Assembly (NCBI GenBank): GCA_002439755.1
Contig: DJPH01000052.1
Coordinates: 1-64,000 of the forward strand
Origin: Prevotellaceae bacterium UBA6417
GTDB taxonomy: Bacteria > Bacteroidota > Bacteroidia > Bacteroidales > Bacteroidaceae
DNA length: 64,000 bases
Reading direction: 5' to 3'
Position numbers and translations under genes: made by a program. The notes under the pieces are model-generated. The model saw only the letters and a list, made by a program, of their open reading frames with translations. It searched no databases and was not told where the DNA came from. Below are positions 17,497-27,329 of this stretch, in pieces. How positions within the stretch are numbered: position 1 is the stretch's first letter; every line of letters begins with the position of its first letter.

Positions 17497-20316
17497 ATGA
17501 AAGATCGGTTAATTCTTCTTGCGCTGTTCATAGGGACATCATTGCAATTAATGGCGCAAAACAGGCTCTTCACCATAAAGGGCACCGTCACAGACGAGAA
17601 AGGGCAGGGCATCGAGCTTGCGGCAATCAGCCTTAACGGTGACCTGGGTACACACTCGGGCATCAAGGGATCGTATGCTATAAAGAACGTGCCCAAAGGC
17701 ATGTATGTGTGTCGTGTTTCATATGTAGGCTACCAGACTGTGACAGACACCTTGGACATTAAAGGCGACATGACCTACAATGTGCGGCTTGTGAGCCGTG
17801 GACTTCAGTTGAAGGATGTCGTGGTAACTGCCAATCAGGTAGCCATGGGTTCAAAGTCCGTTGTCGGTGAAGATGCAGTGCGACATATACAGCCTAAAAG
17901 TGTAAGTGACTTGCTTCAGCTGGTGCCGGGTAACCTGACCGAGAACCCCAACCTCAATAATATGTCGCAGGCAAAGATAAGGGAAATCGATCAGAATGAC
18001 AATAATTCGCTGGGCACAGGTGTCGTGGTCGACGGCACACCTCTTAGCAACGATGCCAACCTGCAGGCACTGGCTCCCACGAAATATGGAAAATCGTCGG
18101 GTCAGGGCTACGACGGAATGGAGGATCAGACCACGGCAGGACGAGGTGTAGACCTGCGCACCGTCAGTGCCGGCAACGTGGAATCGATTGAAGTGGTAAG
18201 GGGCATTCCGTCTGTGGAATATGGCAACCTCACCTCAGGCCTGATGATTGTGAAGACCAAGTCGGGCAAGACACCGTGGGAAGCCAAAGTGCAGGCCGAC
18301 CCCTTTTCCAAGCTGGTGTATGTGGGAAAAGGCTTTGCACTGAACAAAGGCGGCGCAACCAATTTCAGCGTAGACTGGTCACAGTCGTGGGGAGATACCC
18401 GGAAACACTATCTGGGCTATGACCGCATCACTGCCACAGCAGGATATTCCAACATGTTCGGTCCGCTGACCTTCAACGTAAAAGGGGCATTCTATTCCAA
18501 CATCAACAGCAGGAAAGATGACCCGCAATACGAGGAACAAGACCTGCACTACAAAAACAAGAACATAGGAGCCCGCCTCTCTCTGAACGGAAGCTACCGT
18601 TCAGACAAAAGCTTCATCACACGTCTCGACTACAACCTGTCGATGCAGGTATCCAAGACCTCTGACGAACACTACGACCTGGTGTCCAACCCCGACGGTA
18701 TCATCACCGATGTCAGAGTGCCCGGACTGCATGAGGCCATCTTCAAAACCAAGAGCTATCATTCGGAATACAAGATTGACGGCCTTCCCGTAAACGCACA
18801 TGCACAACTCATAGCCAACAAATATCTGCAGCTGGGTGAAGACAATCACACCACCTTTAAGTTGGGGGCCGAATACGACTATGACGCCAACAAGGGTGAC
18901 GGCCTTACATTCGACCTGGCCAACCCTCCCCAGTCGATGGGTGCACAAACACTGCGCCCGCGCGCATTCAAGGATATTCCTTCGCTGAATACCCTATCGG
19001 GCTTTGTCAGCGATAAGCTGTCCCTGACATTGGGAACCGTCAAGACCGATATTGAAGGTGGCGTGAGGCTGAGCAACCTCTTCCTGGATGCCGGCAAGAG
19101 TGACGGACGCAACGGCATCTTCGTTGCCGAACCACGTATCAATGCCTCCGCAAGCCTGTTGAACAAAAAGAACAACACCCTGTTCGACGACCTGTCGCTG
19201 ACCGGAGGCTTCGGTCTGAGCAACAAAATGCCCACCTTGCTCTACCTCTATCCCGACTACGTATATTATGACAATCCCAGTCTGAGCAAATACAGCGACA
19301 ACGAAAAGGATCGCCTGGCACTCATCTCGACAGATGTCATTACAGACACCAAAAACAGAAACCTCAAGCCGGCACACTCACGCAAATGGGAACTGGGACT
19401 CTCCTTCCGCATAGGCAAGACCAAAGGCTTCCTGACCTATTTCAACGAGAACCACCGGAACGAGTTCGGATTCAGCTCCCAGCTGTACTGGTCGAAATAC
19501 ATGAGATACTCCCTGCCTCCCACAGCCACAGACCCGATGTTTAACGAAACAACCGGTGAAGTGACCTTTAAGGAAAACGGCATGACTGTTACCGCCAACC
19601 CCACGCAAATGACCGACATGTACACCTGGGGCAAGCCGTCAAACACCACACGCTCCATCAAGCACGGAGTGGAATACGGACTGGACTTCGGCACCTTTGA
19701 GCCACTGAAAACATCATTAAGTATAAACGGCGCATGGTTTCATGTGGACAGACGTCACGAAACAACCAGCCTGAACTACATCAACAAAACCTTTGACTAT
19801 GTCGCCGTATTACCCTCAGGTTATGGTAACGTGCAAGACCGCATCAATACCAACTTCCGCTTTATCACACACATACCTGCCGTGAGAATGATATTCACTA
19901 CTACAGTACAGGTGGTGTGGTATGAAAGCGAACAAATCAAGTATCTTGATGAAAACGACAACGACAGGCGAACAATGATAAGCTACCAAGGCAAAGACTA
20001 TTATGCCGTTGCGCCGCTCGGCTACTACACACGTGGCGGAGAATATGTTGAATGGCAGCCGCAAATGGCTCAAGATGCCCAACTGGCTCTCCTGATGGAT
20101 CGCTACCAGACCTATGCATTCGAGAAGGATGTGGTAAAGCCCTGGGCACTGCTCAACTTCAGATTTACCAAAGAACTGGGAAATGTCGGCGAGCTCTCGT
20201 TCATCGCCAACAACTTTACCAACACCAGCAAATGGCACGTCAACAAACATTCTAAAGCAAAACGCCAGCTCTACCCCGACATGTATTTCGGTGCGGAACT
20301 AAAGATTAAACTATAA
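17497..20316 (+). CDS. TonB-dependent outer-membrane receptor
   Basis: 939 residues from ATG 17497, which opens a good signal peptide (MKDRLILLALFIGTSLQLMAQ). An N-terminal carboxypeptidase-regulatory-like domain follows (FTIKGTVTDEKGQGIELAAISL to about residue 105), then the plug (LKDVVVTANQ, VSDLLQLVPGN, SIEVVRGIPSVEYGNLTSG) and a 22-strand barrel ending in a strand YFGAELKIKL. Such receptors import large or scarce ligands with TonB energy. No SusD gene follows, so a glycan-uptake pair is unlikely; the downstream proteases and HmuY-like lipoprotein point to a peptide- or metal-bound ligand. It heads a seven-gene operon. Confidence 0.93.
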   Translation: MKDRLILLALFIGTSLQLMAQNRLFTIKGTVTDEKGQGIELAAISLNGDLGTHSGIKGSYAIKNVPKGMYVCRVSYVGYQTVTDTLDIKGDMTYNVRLVSRGLQLKDVVVTANQVAMGSKSVVGEDAVRHIQPKSVSDLLQLVPGNLTENPNLNNMSQAKIREIDQNDNNSLGTGVVVDGTPLSNDANLQALAPTKYGKSSGQGYDGMEDQTTAGRGVDLRTVSAGNVESIEVVRGIPSVEYGNLTSGLMIVKTKSGKTPWEAKVQADPFSKLVYVGKGFALNKGGATNFSVDWSQSWGDTRKHYLGYDRITATAGYSNMFGPLTFNVKGAFYSNINSRKDDPQYEEQDLHYKNKNIGARLSLNGSYRSDKSFITRLDYNLSMQVSKTSDEHYDLVSNPDGIITDVRVPGLHEAIFKTKSYHSEYKIDGLPVNAHAQLIANKYLQLGEDNHTTFKLGAEYDYDANKGDGLTFDLANPPQSMGAQTLRPRAFKDIPSLNTLSGFVSDKLSLTLGTVKTDIEGGVRLSNLFLDAGKSDGRNGIFVAEPRINASASLLNKKNNTLFDDLSLTGGFGLSNKMPTLLYLYPDYVYYDNPSLSKYSDNEKDRLALISTDVITDTKNRNLKPAHSRKWELGLSFRIGKTKGFLTYFNENHRNEFGFSSQLYWSKYMRYSLPPTATDPMFNETTGEVTFKENGMTVTANPTQMTDMYTWGKPSNTTRSIKHGVEYGLDFGTFEPLKTSLSINGAWFHVDRRHETTSLNYINKTFDYVAVLPSGYGNVQDRINTNFRFITHIPAVRMIFTTTVQVVWYESEQIKYLDENDNDRRTMISYQGKDYYAVAPLGYYTRGGEYVEWQPQMAQDAQLALLMDRYQTYAFEKDVVKPWALLNFRFTKELGNVGELSFIANNFTNTSKWHVNKHSKAKRQLYPDMYFGAELKIKL

Positions 20317-20342
20317 TCAACCCAATATTAAAGATTGAGACA

Positions 20343-21539
20343 ATGAAAAAAACAATTTTCAAGACCCTGTGGGCTTTATTGGTTGTAGCAACCATAGCCC
20401 CTCTGGCTTCATGCTCGTCAGACGATGATGAGGGCGTGAAGAGTTTTAAAGTGAACGTGACTATCGGCCTTCCCGAGGGAGTGGCAGCCGACAATGTGGA
20501 AGGACTGCAGCTGATAGCCACCAAAGGAACAGTAAGCGACACAGTGAACATTGCCAATCCGGCAGCAACCGAGATTACACTGCCCCAAGGACAGTACACC
20601 TTCACCGTAACCGGCAAAGTCAAGGATGAGGCAACTGCCTACCTCACAGGAAAGGCTTCGGCCGACATCTACAGCGAGAAAGCTGTAACAGTTGCCTTGA
20701 GCAAAGTGACAAAGTCGTCGCTCATCTTCAAGTCGTTGTTCACCACCGGTGGCTATCAGTACTACATGTTGGACAGCTACTTTGAAATCGTCAACAACTC
20801 CGACGAAGTGCAGTATCTGGACGGTGTCATCATTTCTGCTCCTCAAGGAAACCAGAGCGAAGCCAATGCCTGGCAGGCAAACGGCGTTACAGACCTGTAC
20901 GCCTCAGGCCAAGGTGCAGTACTCGCATTCCCCGGAACCGGCAAAGACTATCCGCTGGAGCCCGGCAAGAGCGTACTGATTGCCAATAACGCCACCAATC
21001 ACAAAGAGGCAGCTCCCGAAGGAAACATTTGCCCCGATTTGTCAAATGCCGACTGGGAAGTATATCTGGACAATGTCAATGGAGAGATAGACTACCCGGC
21101 TCCCAACTTGAAAGTTATATACACCAACAATACCTATATGAAAGCATTCGGACTTGGAGTCATGGGGCGCGGATACATCCTTGCCAAGCTTCCCGAGGGC
21201 ACAACCCCCGAAGAGTATGCAGCCGACTCAACGAATATTCAAACAGAGCCCGGTTCTACAGGGACTATGCAATACTTGATGATTCCAAGCAAATATGTGC
21301 TGGATGCAGTTGATATCTGGAATGGTAAAAACGATACTCACTACGGAACATTCCTTCCTAAAGACGATGCTCAGGGCGTACTCGCTTCTGAAACGTGGGA
21401 AGGCAAGTGCATCAGAAGAAAGGTAACCGAAATAAAGAACGGCCGTCCTTACTATCAGGATACAAACAATTCGGCAGCCGACTTCCTGAATAATCAGGAA
21501 TGCACTCCCGGAGTAACTCCGACACAAGTGGATAAATAA
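20343..21539 (+). CDS. DUF4876-type surface lipoprotein
   Basis: 398 residues. The lipobox (APLASC, Cys about 24) is followed by SSDDDEG, an acidic stretch resembling the surface lipoprotein export signal of Bacteroidota, so surface display is likely. An Ig-like beta domain (FKVNVTIGLPEGVAADNVEG... to about residue 125) precedes a larger domain with YQYYMLDSYFEIVNNSDEVQYLDGVIIS and DWEVYLDN, reminiscent of lamin-tail-like folds. This matches my memory of DUF4876 proteins, which often follow a TonB receptor. The role is unknown; a ligand-binding partner of the receptor 26 bases upstream is the simplest guess. Confidence 0.75.
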   Translation: MKKTIFKTLWALLVVATIAPLASCSSDDDEGVKSFKVNVTIGLPEGVAADNVEGLQLIATKGTVSDTVNIANPAATEITLPQGQYTFTVTGKVKDEATAYLTGKASADIYSEKAVTVALSKVTKSSLIFKSLFTTGGYQYYMLDSYFEIVNNSDEVQYLDGVIISAPQGNQSEANAWQANGVTDLYASGQGAVLAFPGTGKDYPLEPGKSVLIANNATNHKEAAPEGNICPDLSNADWEVYLDNVNGEIDYPAPNLKVIYTNNTYMKAFGLGVMGRGYILAKLPEGTTPEEYAADSTNIQTEPGSTGTMQYLMIPSKYVLDAVDIWNGKNDTHYGTFLPKDDAQGVLASETWEGKCIRRKVTEIKNGRPYYQDTNNSAADFLNNQECTPGVTPTQVDK

Positions 21540-21552
21540 TAACACTAACCTT

Positions 21553-21593
21553 CAGGACTCCGGACAGATGGGATAAACCTGGCCGGAGTCCTG
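21553..21593 (+). terminator. Intercistronic hairpin after the DUF4876 gene
   Basis: Arms CAGGACTCCGG (21553-21563) and CCGGAGTCCTG (21583-21593) form a perfect 11-bp stem with a 19-base loop. The tail is TCTTTAT, a weak T-tract, so it may act as a partial terminator or an mRNA-stability element that lowers expression of the five genes downstream. Confidence 0.65.
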
Positions 21594-21612
21594 TCTTTAT
21601 AACAACAAGACA

Positions 21613-23220
21613 ATGAAATCGAGTAAGAAATATTACGGAACACTATGCGCTTTGCTTTTTGCCGTCTCGGCATATGGCCAATCGACATTCGTGAACAGCC
21701 AGAACAAATGGCATGAGGGATATGTCAACGAACTATATAACATCCGCTACAATAGCATCAACCCGACTCGATTGTCATACAACAAAATGCGCACTGTCGG
21801 CACGGCCTTGTTTAGCTATCAATATGGTAGGGGAGACTATCATGCCGTTGATGCGCCCAAACAAACCAATGATCTTAATGTCTACATTGGCGGATTGCAA
21901 CATCTCGGCAAGGTGAACTTGGCGGGCTATCTGAAATATAATAATACAAAATCAAAGGACATTCATTGGAATCCAACGCTTTATCTGGATGAAAACAACC
22001 CGTTTATCCTTTGTGATTCCGTAATGAACGATGCAATAACCGAGGCCTTCCAGATGGAAGCAACGTTATCCTACGACTTTAACGATCGCATAAAAGGAGG
22101 CCTTTCTTTGGGACTCAAAACAGGAAGTCTGAGTGACCAGACAGACCCGCGTCCCAAAACCAATACATCGGTATTCCCGATAACTGCAGGCTTTGACTAT
22201 CACATCAGCAAGCCATGGTCTGTAGGACTGACTGCACAGGTAAGGTTGTTAAGCAGCAATATATCCTATGCTGTCGTTAACCCATTGAATAACCACCGCT
22301 TTTTCCTGATGAAGGGAATGGGCGATTATTATGGAACATCAACAAGCGCTGAATATAATTATAAACGCGACTATAAGGGCAATACTCTTACCGGAGCATT
22401 GCAGGCCGTCTATCAACCCGAAGACGAGATGATACAGAACTTTATTGAAGTTGCCGTGAGCAAAGGAAATGAAAAGGCAACCGACGGCGGTTCTTCTTAT
22501 GTCTTCAAAGGAGGCGATTATTATCTCACTAAAATAAAGGCAACAGATAGGTTTATCTGGAACCAATCTGAAAGTTTACGTCACAATATCATTCTTTCCG
22601 GACAAATCCAAAAGGGAGATGCAGACTGGTATGACCAGAAAAGAATGAAAGACACTGAACATGGAAACCTCGTATATTACGAAATACTAACCAAGTCGCG
22701 TGTACAAAAGTCACAGTCAATGACCGCATCTGCCGAATACAGGCTAGACTTGTTGAAAGACGGAGAGACAGACTTTTATGCCGGAGTCAACGCAGCTGTG
22801 AATAGAAATGAGCTGAAACATTATAGCGATGACGGGTTGCATAAGCAAGAGTGGAACCTTTTGTCTGTTAATATATCGGCAGGAAAGACTTTCAATCTCG
22901 GCAAAGGACAGCTTGCGGCATCGGTCAATGGAGGCTATGCCATGCCGTTGCAGGACAGCAAGTTCGCTACGGGAACAAATGTAACCGGTGCAACTGATAT
23001 CACAAGTGCTTATGTCCTTCCTCAATTTGAATATGCAACATCTAAGCGCATAGCCTTGGGCGGCATGATTGATTATAGTCTTCCCGTTGTAAATAAGGTG
23101 AAAGCCGGTATCTATGCCAAGGTGAAGAGCCTTATATATAATGACGACGCCGAATACTATCAGCCGCTAAAATCTACAACATACACCTTGGCCGACATGG
23201 GTCTATACTTAAACTTTTAA
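21613..23220 (+). CDS. DUF6850-type outer-membrane beta-barrel
   Basis: 535 residues with a signal peptide (MKSSKKYYGTLCALLFAVSAYG/QS). The mature protein is rich in alternating strands with aromatic girdles (LFSYQYGRGDYHAV, NLAGYLKYNNTKSKDIHWNPTLYLDENN, ATLSYDFNDRIKGGLSLGLKTG) and ends TYTLADMGLYLNF, a typical barrel C-terminus. It matches the DUF6850 outer-membrane barrel family as I recall it, seen beside DUF4876 and TonB receptors. It probably forms a pore or docking barrel for the lipoprotein or proteases of the operon. Only 4 bases separate it from the next gene. Confidence 0.75.
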   Translation: MKSSKKYYGTLCALLFAVSAYGQSTFVNSQNKWHEGYVNELYNIRYNSINPTRLSYNKMRTVGTALFSYQYGRGDYHAVDAPKQTNDLNVYIGGLQHLGKVNLAGYLKYNNTKSKDIHWNPTLYLDENNPFILCDSVMNDAITEAFQMEATLSYDFNDRIKGGLSLGLKTGSLSDQTDPRPKTNTSVFPITAGFDYHISKPWSVGLTAQVRLLSSNISYAVVNPLNNHRFFLMKGMGDYYGTSTSAEYNYKRDYKGNTLTGALQAVYQPEDEMIQNFIEVAVSKGNEKATDGGSSYVFKGGDYYLTKIKATDRFIWNQSESLRHNIILSGQIQKGDADWYDQKRMKDTEHGNLVYYEILTKSRVQKSQSMTASAEYRLDLLKDGETDFYAGVNAAVNRNELKHYSDDGLHKQEWNLLSVNISAGKTFNLGKGQLAASVNGGYAMPLQDSKFATGTNVTGATDITSAYVLPQFEYATSKRIALGGMIDYSLPVVNKVKAGIYAKVKSLIYNDDAEYYQPLKSTTYTLADMGLYLNF

Positions 23221-23224
23221 TCAA

Positions 23225-25144
23225 ATGAAGAAATACAGCAAAAAGATATTGCTCCTGTTCCTGCTCTTCGTGGCAGTAGTGCAGGTAGAAGCAAGGAAAG
23301 GGCTGGCCATAGTCATTGACCCTGCCAGTCGTGAAGCGGCAAAGCCTGAACTTGACGCTTTCATTACTGCTCTTGAGAATAAACAGCAATATAAGGTATA
23401 TACAGTCATCGACAAATGGCAAATGCCGGATTCAATCAGAAACACACTGATTAAGCTACATTCTGCTAAAAAGGATCCGATTGTAGGTGTAATATTAATA
23501 GGTGACATACCTATACCTATGGTACGTGATGCCCAATATCTCACCAGTGCATTCAAAATGAGCCAAAAGCGCGATAGAAAAGAATCGTCGGTGCCTTCCG
23601 ACCGTTTCTATGATGATTTCGGCCTTAGCTTTGACTACATAGGAAAAGATGATGATGCACCCTATTACTATTACTCGCTTACCGCTTCAGGACGGCAATA
23701 TCTGAAACCCGATATCTTCAGTGGCCGTATTCGCCCTACAGATACCAAGGAGTCAACAAAATATGAAAAACTGAAGCTGTATCTGAAGAAAGCGACAGCG
23801 GCAAAAAACTCCCCCGATAAGTTTGAATCGGTTTTTGTCTTTACAGGTGATGGCAGCATCTCAGAATCAAAGCCGGCCCATATAGACGAATTCCGTGGCT
23901 TGATGGAGCACTTTCCGCAGCTGGCAGCCACACCATCGGCATTTAGCTATATGGACTATTCGGACGAGTCTCCCGTCCGCTATCGTGTGATGGATGAAGT
24001 GATGCGTCCTGATTTGAGTCTGGCCATGATGCACCATCATGGCGATTGGGATACCCAATACTTGAACTTCGCGACAAAAGACAACATTACGCTTGACGAA
24101 ATAACAAAATACAATTATCGTCCCAATGCCCGGGTGGTGATTTTTGACGCATGCTACAACGGCTCCTTTCATAGGGATGACTGCATAGCCAACGAATATA
24201 TTTTCCGCCCCGGCAAAACAATAGCAACAATAGGTGGCAGTGTAAACCTGATACAAGACAAATGGTATGACAAATTCATTGGCCTGCTTGCCGATGGCGT
24301 ATCGGTCGGATACATCAACCAGCATGCAATCTATTTGGAATCACACGTAATAGGTGACCCCACCTTTGCATTTGGAAATACAGCCACGAAAGGGCAGACG
24401 GCCGACAGAATATGCCGTCAGATGGAAGAACAAGACAAGAAGTTCAGTGATGACAAATTAATGGCCATCTTGAAGGACTCCCCTCATGCCCTCGTACGTT
24501 TGCAGGCTTATACCATGTTGCGCGACCGCATCAGCAAACGGCTCACCGATGCAACCATTATTGCTTTGCAGGATAACTATGAAATGTTGCAGCGGTTTGC
24601 CGTCAATGTCTTATCGGCCAGCGGAGATCCGAAGCTGATACCGTCTTTTGCCAAGATACTTACTAATCCGAACGCTTCCAAGAGAGTGGCATTCAATGCC
24701 GTTCAAGCTATACAATTCTTCGACAAGAATCAATTGCTGGCAGCGGTGAATGCGGAATTGGAGAAAATGACATCGAGGTTGTCGCGTCCCGATACTTTTA
24801 AAACGAAGATACGTGCTGAGGTTGAAAAGATGGGACAGCGTTGGGATGATGACATCAACAAATTGACTTCGGGAAAACTGGATCAGAAGCATGCCATGCA
24901 ACAAATCAGCTTTATGAAGATTTACTGCCCGGCCTATTTGTTGAAGGATGTGGCCGACTATACACTTCAGTGCAGCGATACCGCTCAGAAGAAAGCTTTA
25001 TTGGATATACTTGGATGGCACAAATTGGCTTACAATGCCGATTACTGTGCTGACATAGCATTGAAGATAAGCCGTGACGGCAGTCTTACCGACGAGGTTC
25101 GCAACGAAGCATTAAAAGCATATAAGAGAATTACAAAACAATAA
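23225..25144 (+). CDS. Gingipain-fold (C25-like) cysteine protease with HEAT-like tail, copy A
   Basis: 639 residues. A signal peptide (MKKYSKKILLLFLLFVAVVQVEA) precedes a caspase/gingipain-like domain: VYTVIDKWQMPDSIRNTLIKL, VGVILIGDIPIPMV, then the candidate histidine in MMHHHGD (270-273) and the candidate nucleophile Cys310 in VVIFDACYNGSFH, 38 residues later. From about residue 400 a helical-repeat tail follows (PHALVRLQAYTMLRD..., LQRFAVNVLSASGDPKLIPSFAKIL), HEAT-like. No type IX C-terminal domain is visible, so it may be periplasmic or attached to partners. It is the shorter of two tandem paralogues, 4 bases from each neighbour. Confidence 0.78.
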   Translation: MKKYSKKILLLFLLFVAVVQVEARKGLAIVIDPASREAAKPELDAFITALENKQQYKVYTVIDKWQMPDSIRNTLIKLHSAKKDPIVGVILIGDIPIPMVRDAQYLTSAFKMSQKRDRKESSVPSDRFYDDFGLSFDYIGKDDDAPYYYYSLTASGRQYLKPDIFSGRIRPTDTKESTKYEKLKLYLKKATAAKNSPDKFESVFVFTGDGSISESKPAHIDEFRGLMEHFPQLAATPSAFSYMDYSDESPVRYRVMDEVMRPDLSLAMMHHHGDWDTQYLNFATKDNITLDEITKYNYRPNARVVIFDACYNGSFHRDDCIANEYIFRPGKTIATIGGSVNLIQDKWYDKFIGLLADGVSVGYINQHAIYLESHVIGDPTFAFGNTATKGQTADRICRQMEEQDKKFSDDKLMAILKDSPHALVRLQAYTMLRDRISKRLTDATIIALQDNYEMLQRFAVNVLSASGDPKLIPSFAKILTNPNASKRVAFNAVQAIQFFDKNQLLAAVNAELEKMTSRLSRPDTFKTKIRAEVEKMGQRWDDDINKLTSGKLDQKHAMQQISFMKIYCPAYLLKDVADYTLQCSDTAQKKALLDILGWHKLAYNADYCADIALKISRDGSLTDEVRNEALKAYKRITKQ

Positions 25145-25148
25145 ACAG

Positions 25149-27329
25149 ATGATAAGCTTAAAAAGGTTGATATTTGCGGCAATAGCTCTTTGCCCATGTT
25201 TATCTATACAGGCGAAGGATGGCTTTGCAATCGTGATAGATAAAAACAGTTATGAACAGGCAAGAAACGAAGTGGATGCTTATGCCAGGTCGGTTGAGGA
25301 GCTTCATGGCTTGAAAGTTTATACAGTCATAGACAAATGGCACATACCCGATTCCATCCGTGCCACACTCATTAAATTACATCGCCAAAAAGATAATCCC
25401 ATAGTTGGAGCTGTGCTTATTGGTGACATCCCTATTGCGATGGTGCGTGACGGACAGCATATGACAAGTGCCTTTAAGATGGATCAGCGACGTGACCGGC
25501 GCGAATCATCAGTACCTTCCGACCGTTATTATGATGACTTCGGACTTCGATTCAAATCGCTTGGCAAGGACGAAGAAAAGCCCTACTTCTATTATTCGGT
25601 GACGGCTGACAGCCGGCAAAGACTTCGTCCTGATATTTATAGCGGACGTATTCGCCCGACAGATGAAGGAGGTGTTTCGCGTTACTCAAAGTTGAAAAGC
25701 TACCTCGTCAAATTGGTTAAGGAAAAGAACCGTCAGCAAAAGCTGCAACAACTGTTTTATTTCAGTGGCCACGGCTATATTTCCGAGTCAAAAGTTGCCA
25801 GCATAGATGAGAAATCTGCATATTTTGAACACTTTCCTAACTTGAAAGGACGCAGTAATAGCATTGGCTATATGGACCATACAGACCGCAATCCTATCAA
25901 AGAAAGTTTGATGAATGAGCTGATGCGCAATGATCTCAGTTTAGCTGTACTGCATCATCATGGGTATTGGAACACTCAGTACCTTAACAATTTGGATTTG
26001 CCAGCTACTGTAAAAGAAGCAAAGAATTTTATCATCAAGAATTGTCGTGAGCATTTGTATTCGGCCAAGCAGAGAGGAAAGAATGCAGATTCGTTGCGCA
26101 CTGTTTTCGAAAAGAAATTTGATTTGCCTTCTACGTGGCTGGAGAATGCTCTTGATGAGAAATTGGCAGAACAAGATTCTCTGTCAAGCGCTGCGCTTGA
26201 CTTATACATAGAAGACTTTGCCGGCTATGGTTATCACCCCAATGTTCCTGTTGTGATTATCGATGCATGTTTTTGCGGCTCTTTTCATTTGGACGACTGC
26301 ATAGCTGACGAATACATATTCCAACCCGGACGCACAGTTGCATGTGTCGCAAATTCAGTTAATGTACTTCAAGACAAATGGAGTGACCGTCTGATAGGTC
26401 TGATCAATAACGGCGGTTGCATAGGTGATGTCGTCAGGTATAGTTCCTATTTAGAGTCGCACGTCATCGGAGACCCGACATTCCGCTTTGCTTCTTCAGA
26501 AAAGAAAGTGCTTGATTTGGATCATATCATTAATGAGAATAAGCCTTCTGTCTGGAAGCGGTTACTGAAAGATTCTCATCCTGATATACAATGCCTGGCC
26601 ATGGAGCATCTGTGCCGTTTAGGCTTGTTGAGTTCCAAGGATTTGCGCAGCATTTACGAATCGTCACCAGCAGGTATCGTGAGATTGCAGGCTCTACTGA
26701 AATTAGCCGATTATAAGGATGATAACTTTATTGAAGTCCTGATAATGGCATCTCAGGATAGCTATGAATTGGTTCAGCGCCAAGCTCTCCGTCTGATAGG
26801 AAGGAGTGGCGATGTGAGATTGATACCTTCTTTGATAAGAGTGTCGATAGCCAACAATACATCTGAGCGTTGCAATTTCAATGCCATGTCTGCGTTGGGC
26901 TTATTCCCAAAAGATAAGCTTTTAGCTGAATTTGCCAAGCAGTTTGATGATCCATCTATTTGCTATTTGCATAAAGATAGTGTACGTGCAACCATTAAGG
27001 ATGTTATAGAACGCAGTGCCGACCGATGGGTAAAAGATACAAAGGAGGTCATGAATCCCGAGCTTACAACAAAGAAACGCATAATGTTGATTCGTCAGCT
27101 CCGTAACTTTATGAATCATTCGTTAATGCCTGAATTGTTGAACTATCTGCCGACAATGAATGATGAGGACGCTCAAGTTGCCTTGCTCGAAGCGTTTGGA
27201 TGGCATGAGCAGTCCTATATGGTGCCAAAGATATCAGAAGTCGTGCTCAAGATGAGTAAGGATATGAAATATTCTGAGAAAGTAAGAAACGAAGCATTGA
27301 AAACCTATAATCGATTGAATGGTAAATAA
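25149..27329 (+). CDS. Gingipain-fold (C25-like) cysteine protease with HEAT-like tail, copy B
   Basis: 726 residues, paralogous to copy A along its length. A signal peptide (MISLKRLIFAAIALCPCLSIQA) is followed by the same protease domain: LIGDIPIAMVRDGQHMTSAFKM, the His269-His271-Gly272 segment LHHHGYW and the nucleophile Cys374 in VVIIDACFCGSFH. It differs by an insert of roughly 75 residues (about 282-355, helical and charged) between the histidine and cysteine blocks, and by SGHGY where copy A has TGDGS. The HEAT-like tail runs to the C-terminus. Its last codons overlap the papain-like gene by 11 bases, implying translational coupling. Confidence 0.78.
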   Translation: MISLKRLIFAAIALCPCLSIQAKDGFAIVIDKNSYEQARNEVDAYARSVEELHGLKVYTVIDKWHIPDSIRATLIKLHRQKDNPIVGAVLIGDIPIAMVRDGQHMTSAFKMDQRRDRRESSVPSDRYYDDFGLRFKSLGKDEEKPYFYYSVTADSRQRLRPDIYSGRIRPTDEGGVSRYSKLKSYLVKLVKEKNRQQKLQQLFYFSGHGYISESKVASIDEKSAYFEHFPNLKGRSNSIGYMDHTDRNPIKESLMNELMRNDLSLAVLHHHGYWNTQYLNNLDLPATVKEAKNFIIKNCREHLYSAKQRGKNADSLRTVFEKKFDLPSTWLENALDEKLAEQDSLSSAALDLYIEDFAGYGYHPNVPVVIIDACFCGSFHLDDCIADEYIFQPGRTVACVANSVNVLQDKWSDRLIGLINNGGCIGDVVRYSSYLESHVIGDPTFRFASSEKKVLDLDHIINENKPSVWKRLLKDSHPDIQCLAMEHLCRLGLLSSKDLRSIYESSPAGIVRLQALLKLADYKDDNFIEVLIMASQDSYELVQRQALRLIGRSGDVRLIPSLIRVSIANNTSERCNFNAMSALGLFPKDKLLAEFAKQFDDPSICYLHKDSVRATIKDVIERSADRWVKDTKEVMNPELTTKKRIMLIRQLRNFMNHSLMPELLNYLPTMNDEDAQVALLEAFGWHEQSYMVPKISEVVLKMSKDMKYSEKVRNEALKTYNRLNGK

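Noticed and set aside
17497..21539. A SusC/SusD glycan-uptake pair
   Set aside because: The lipoprotein after the TonB receptor is DUF4876-like and lacks the TPR-rich SusD fold; no glycoside hydrolase follows.
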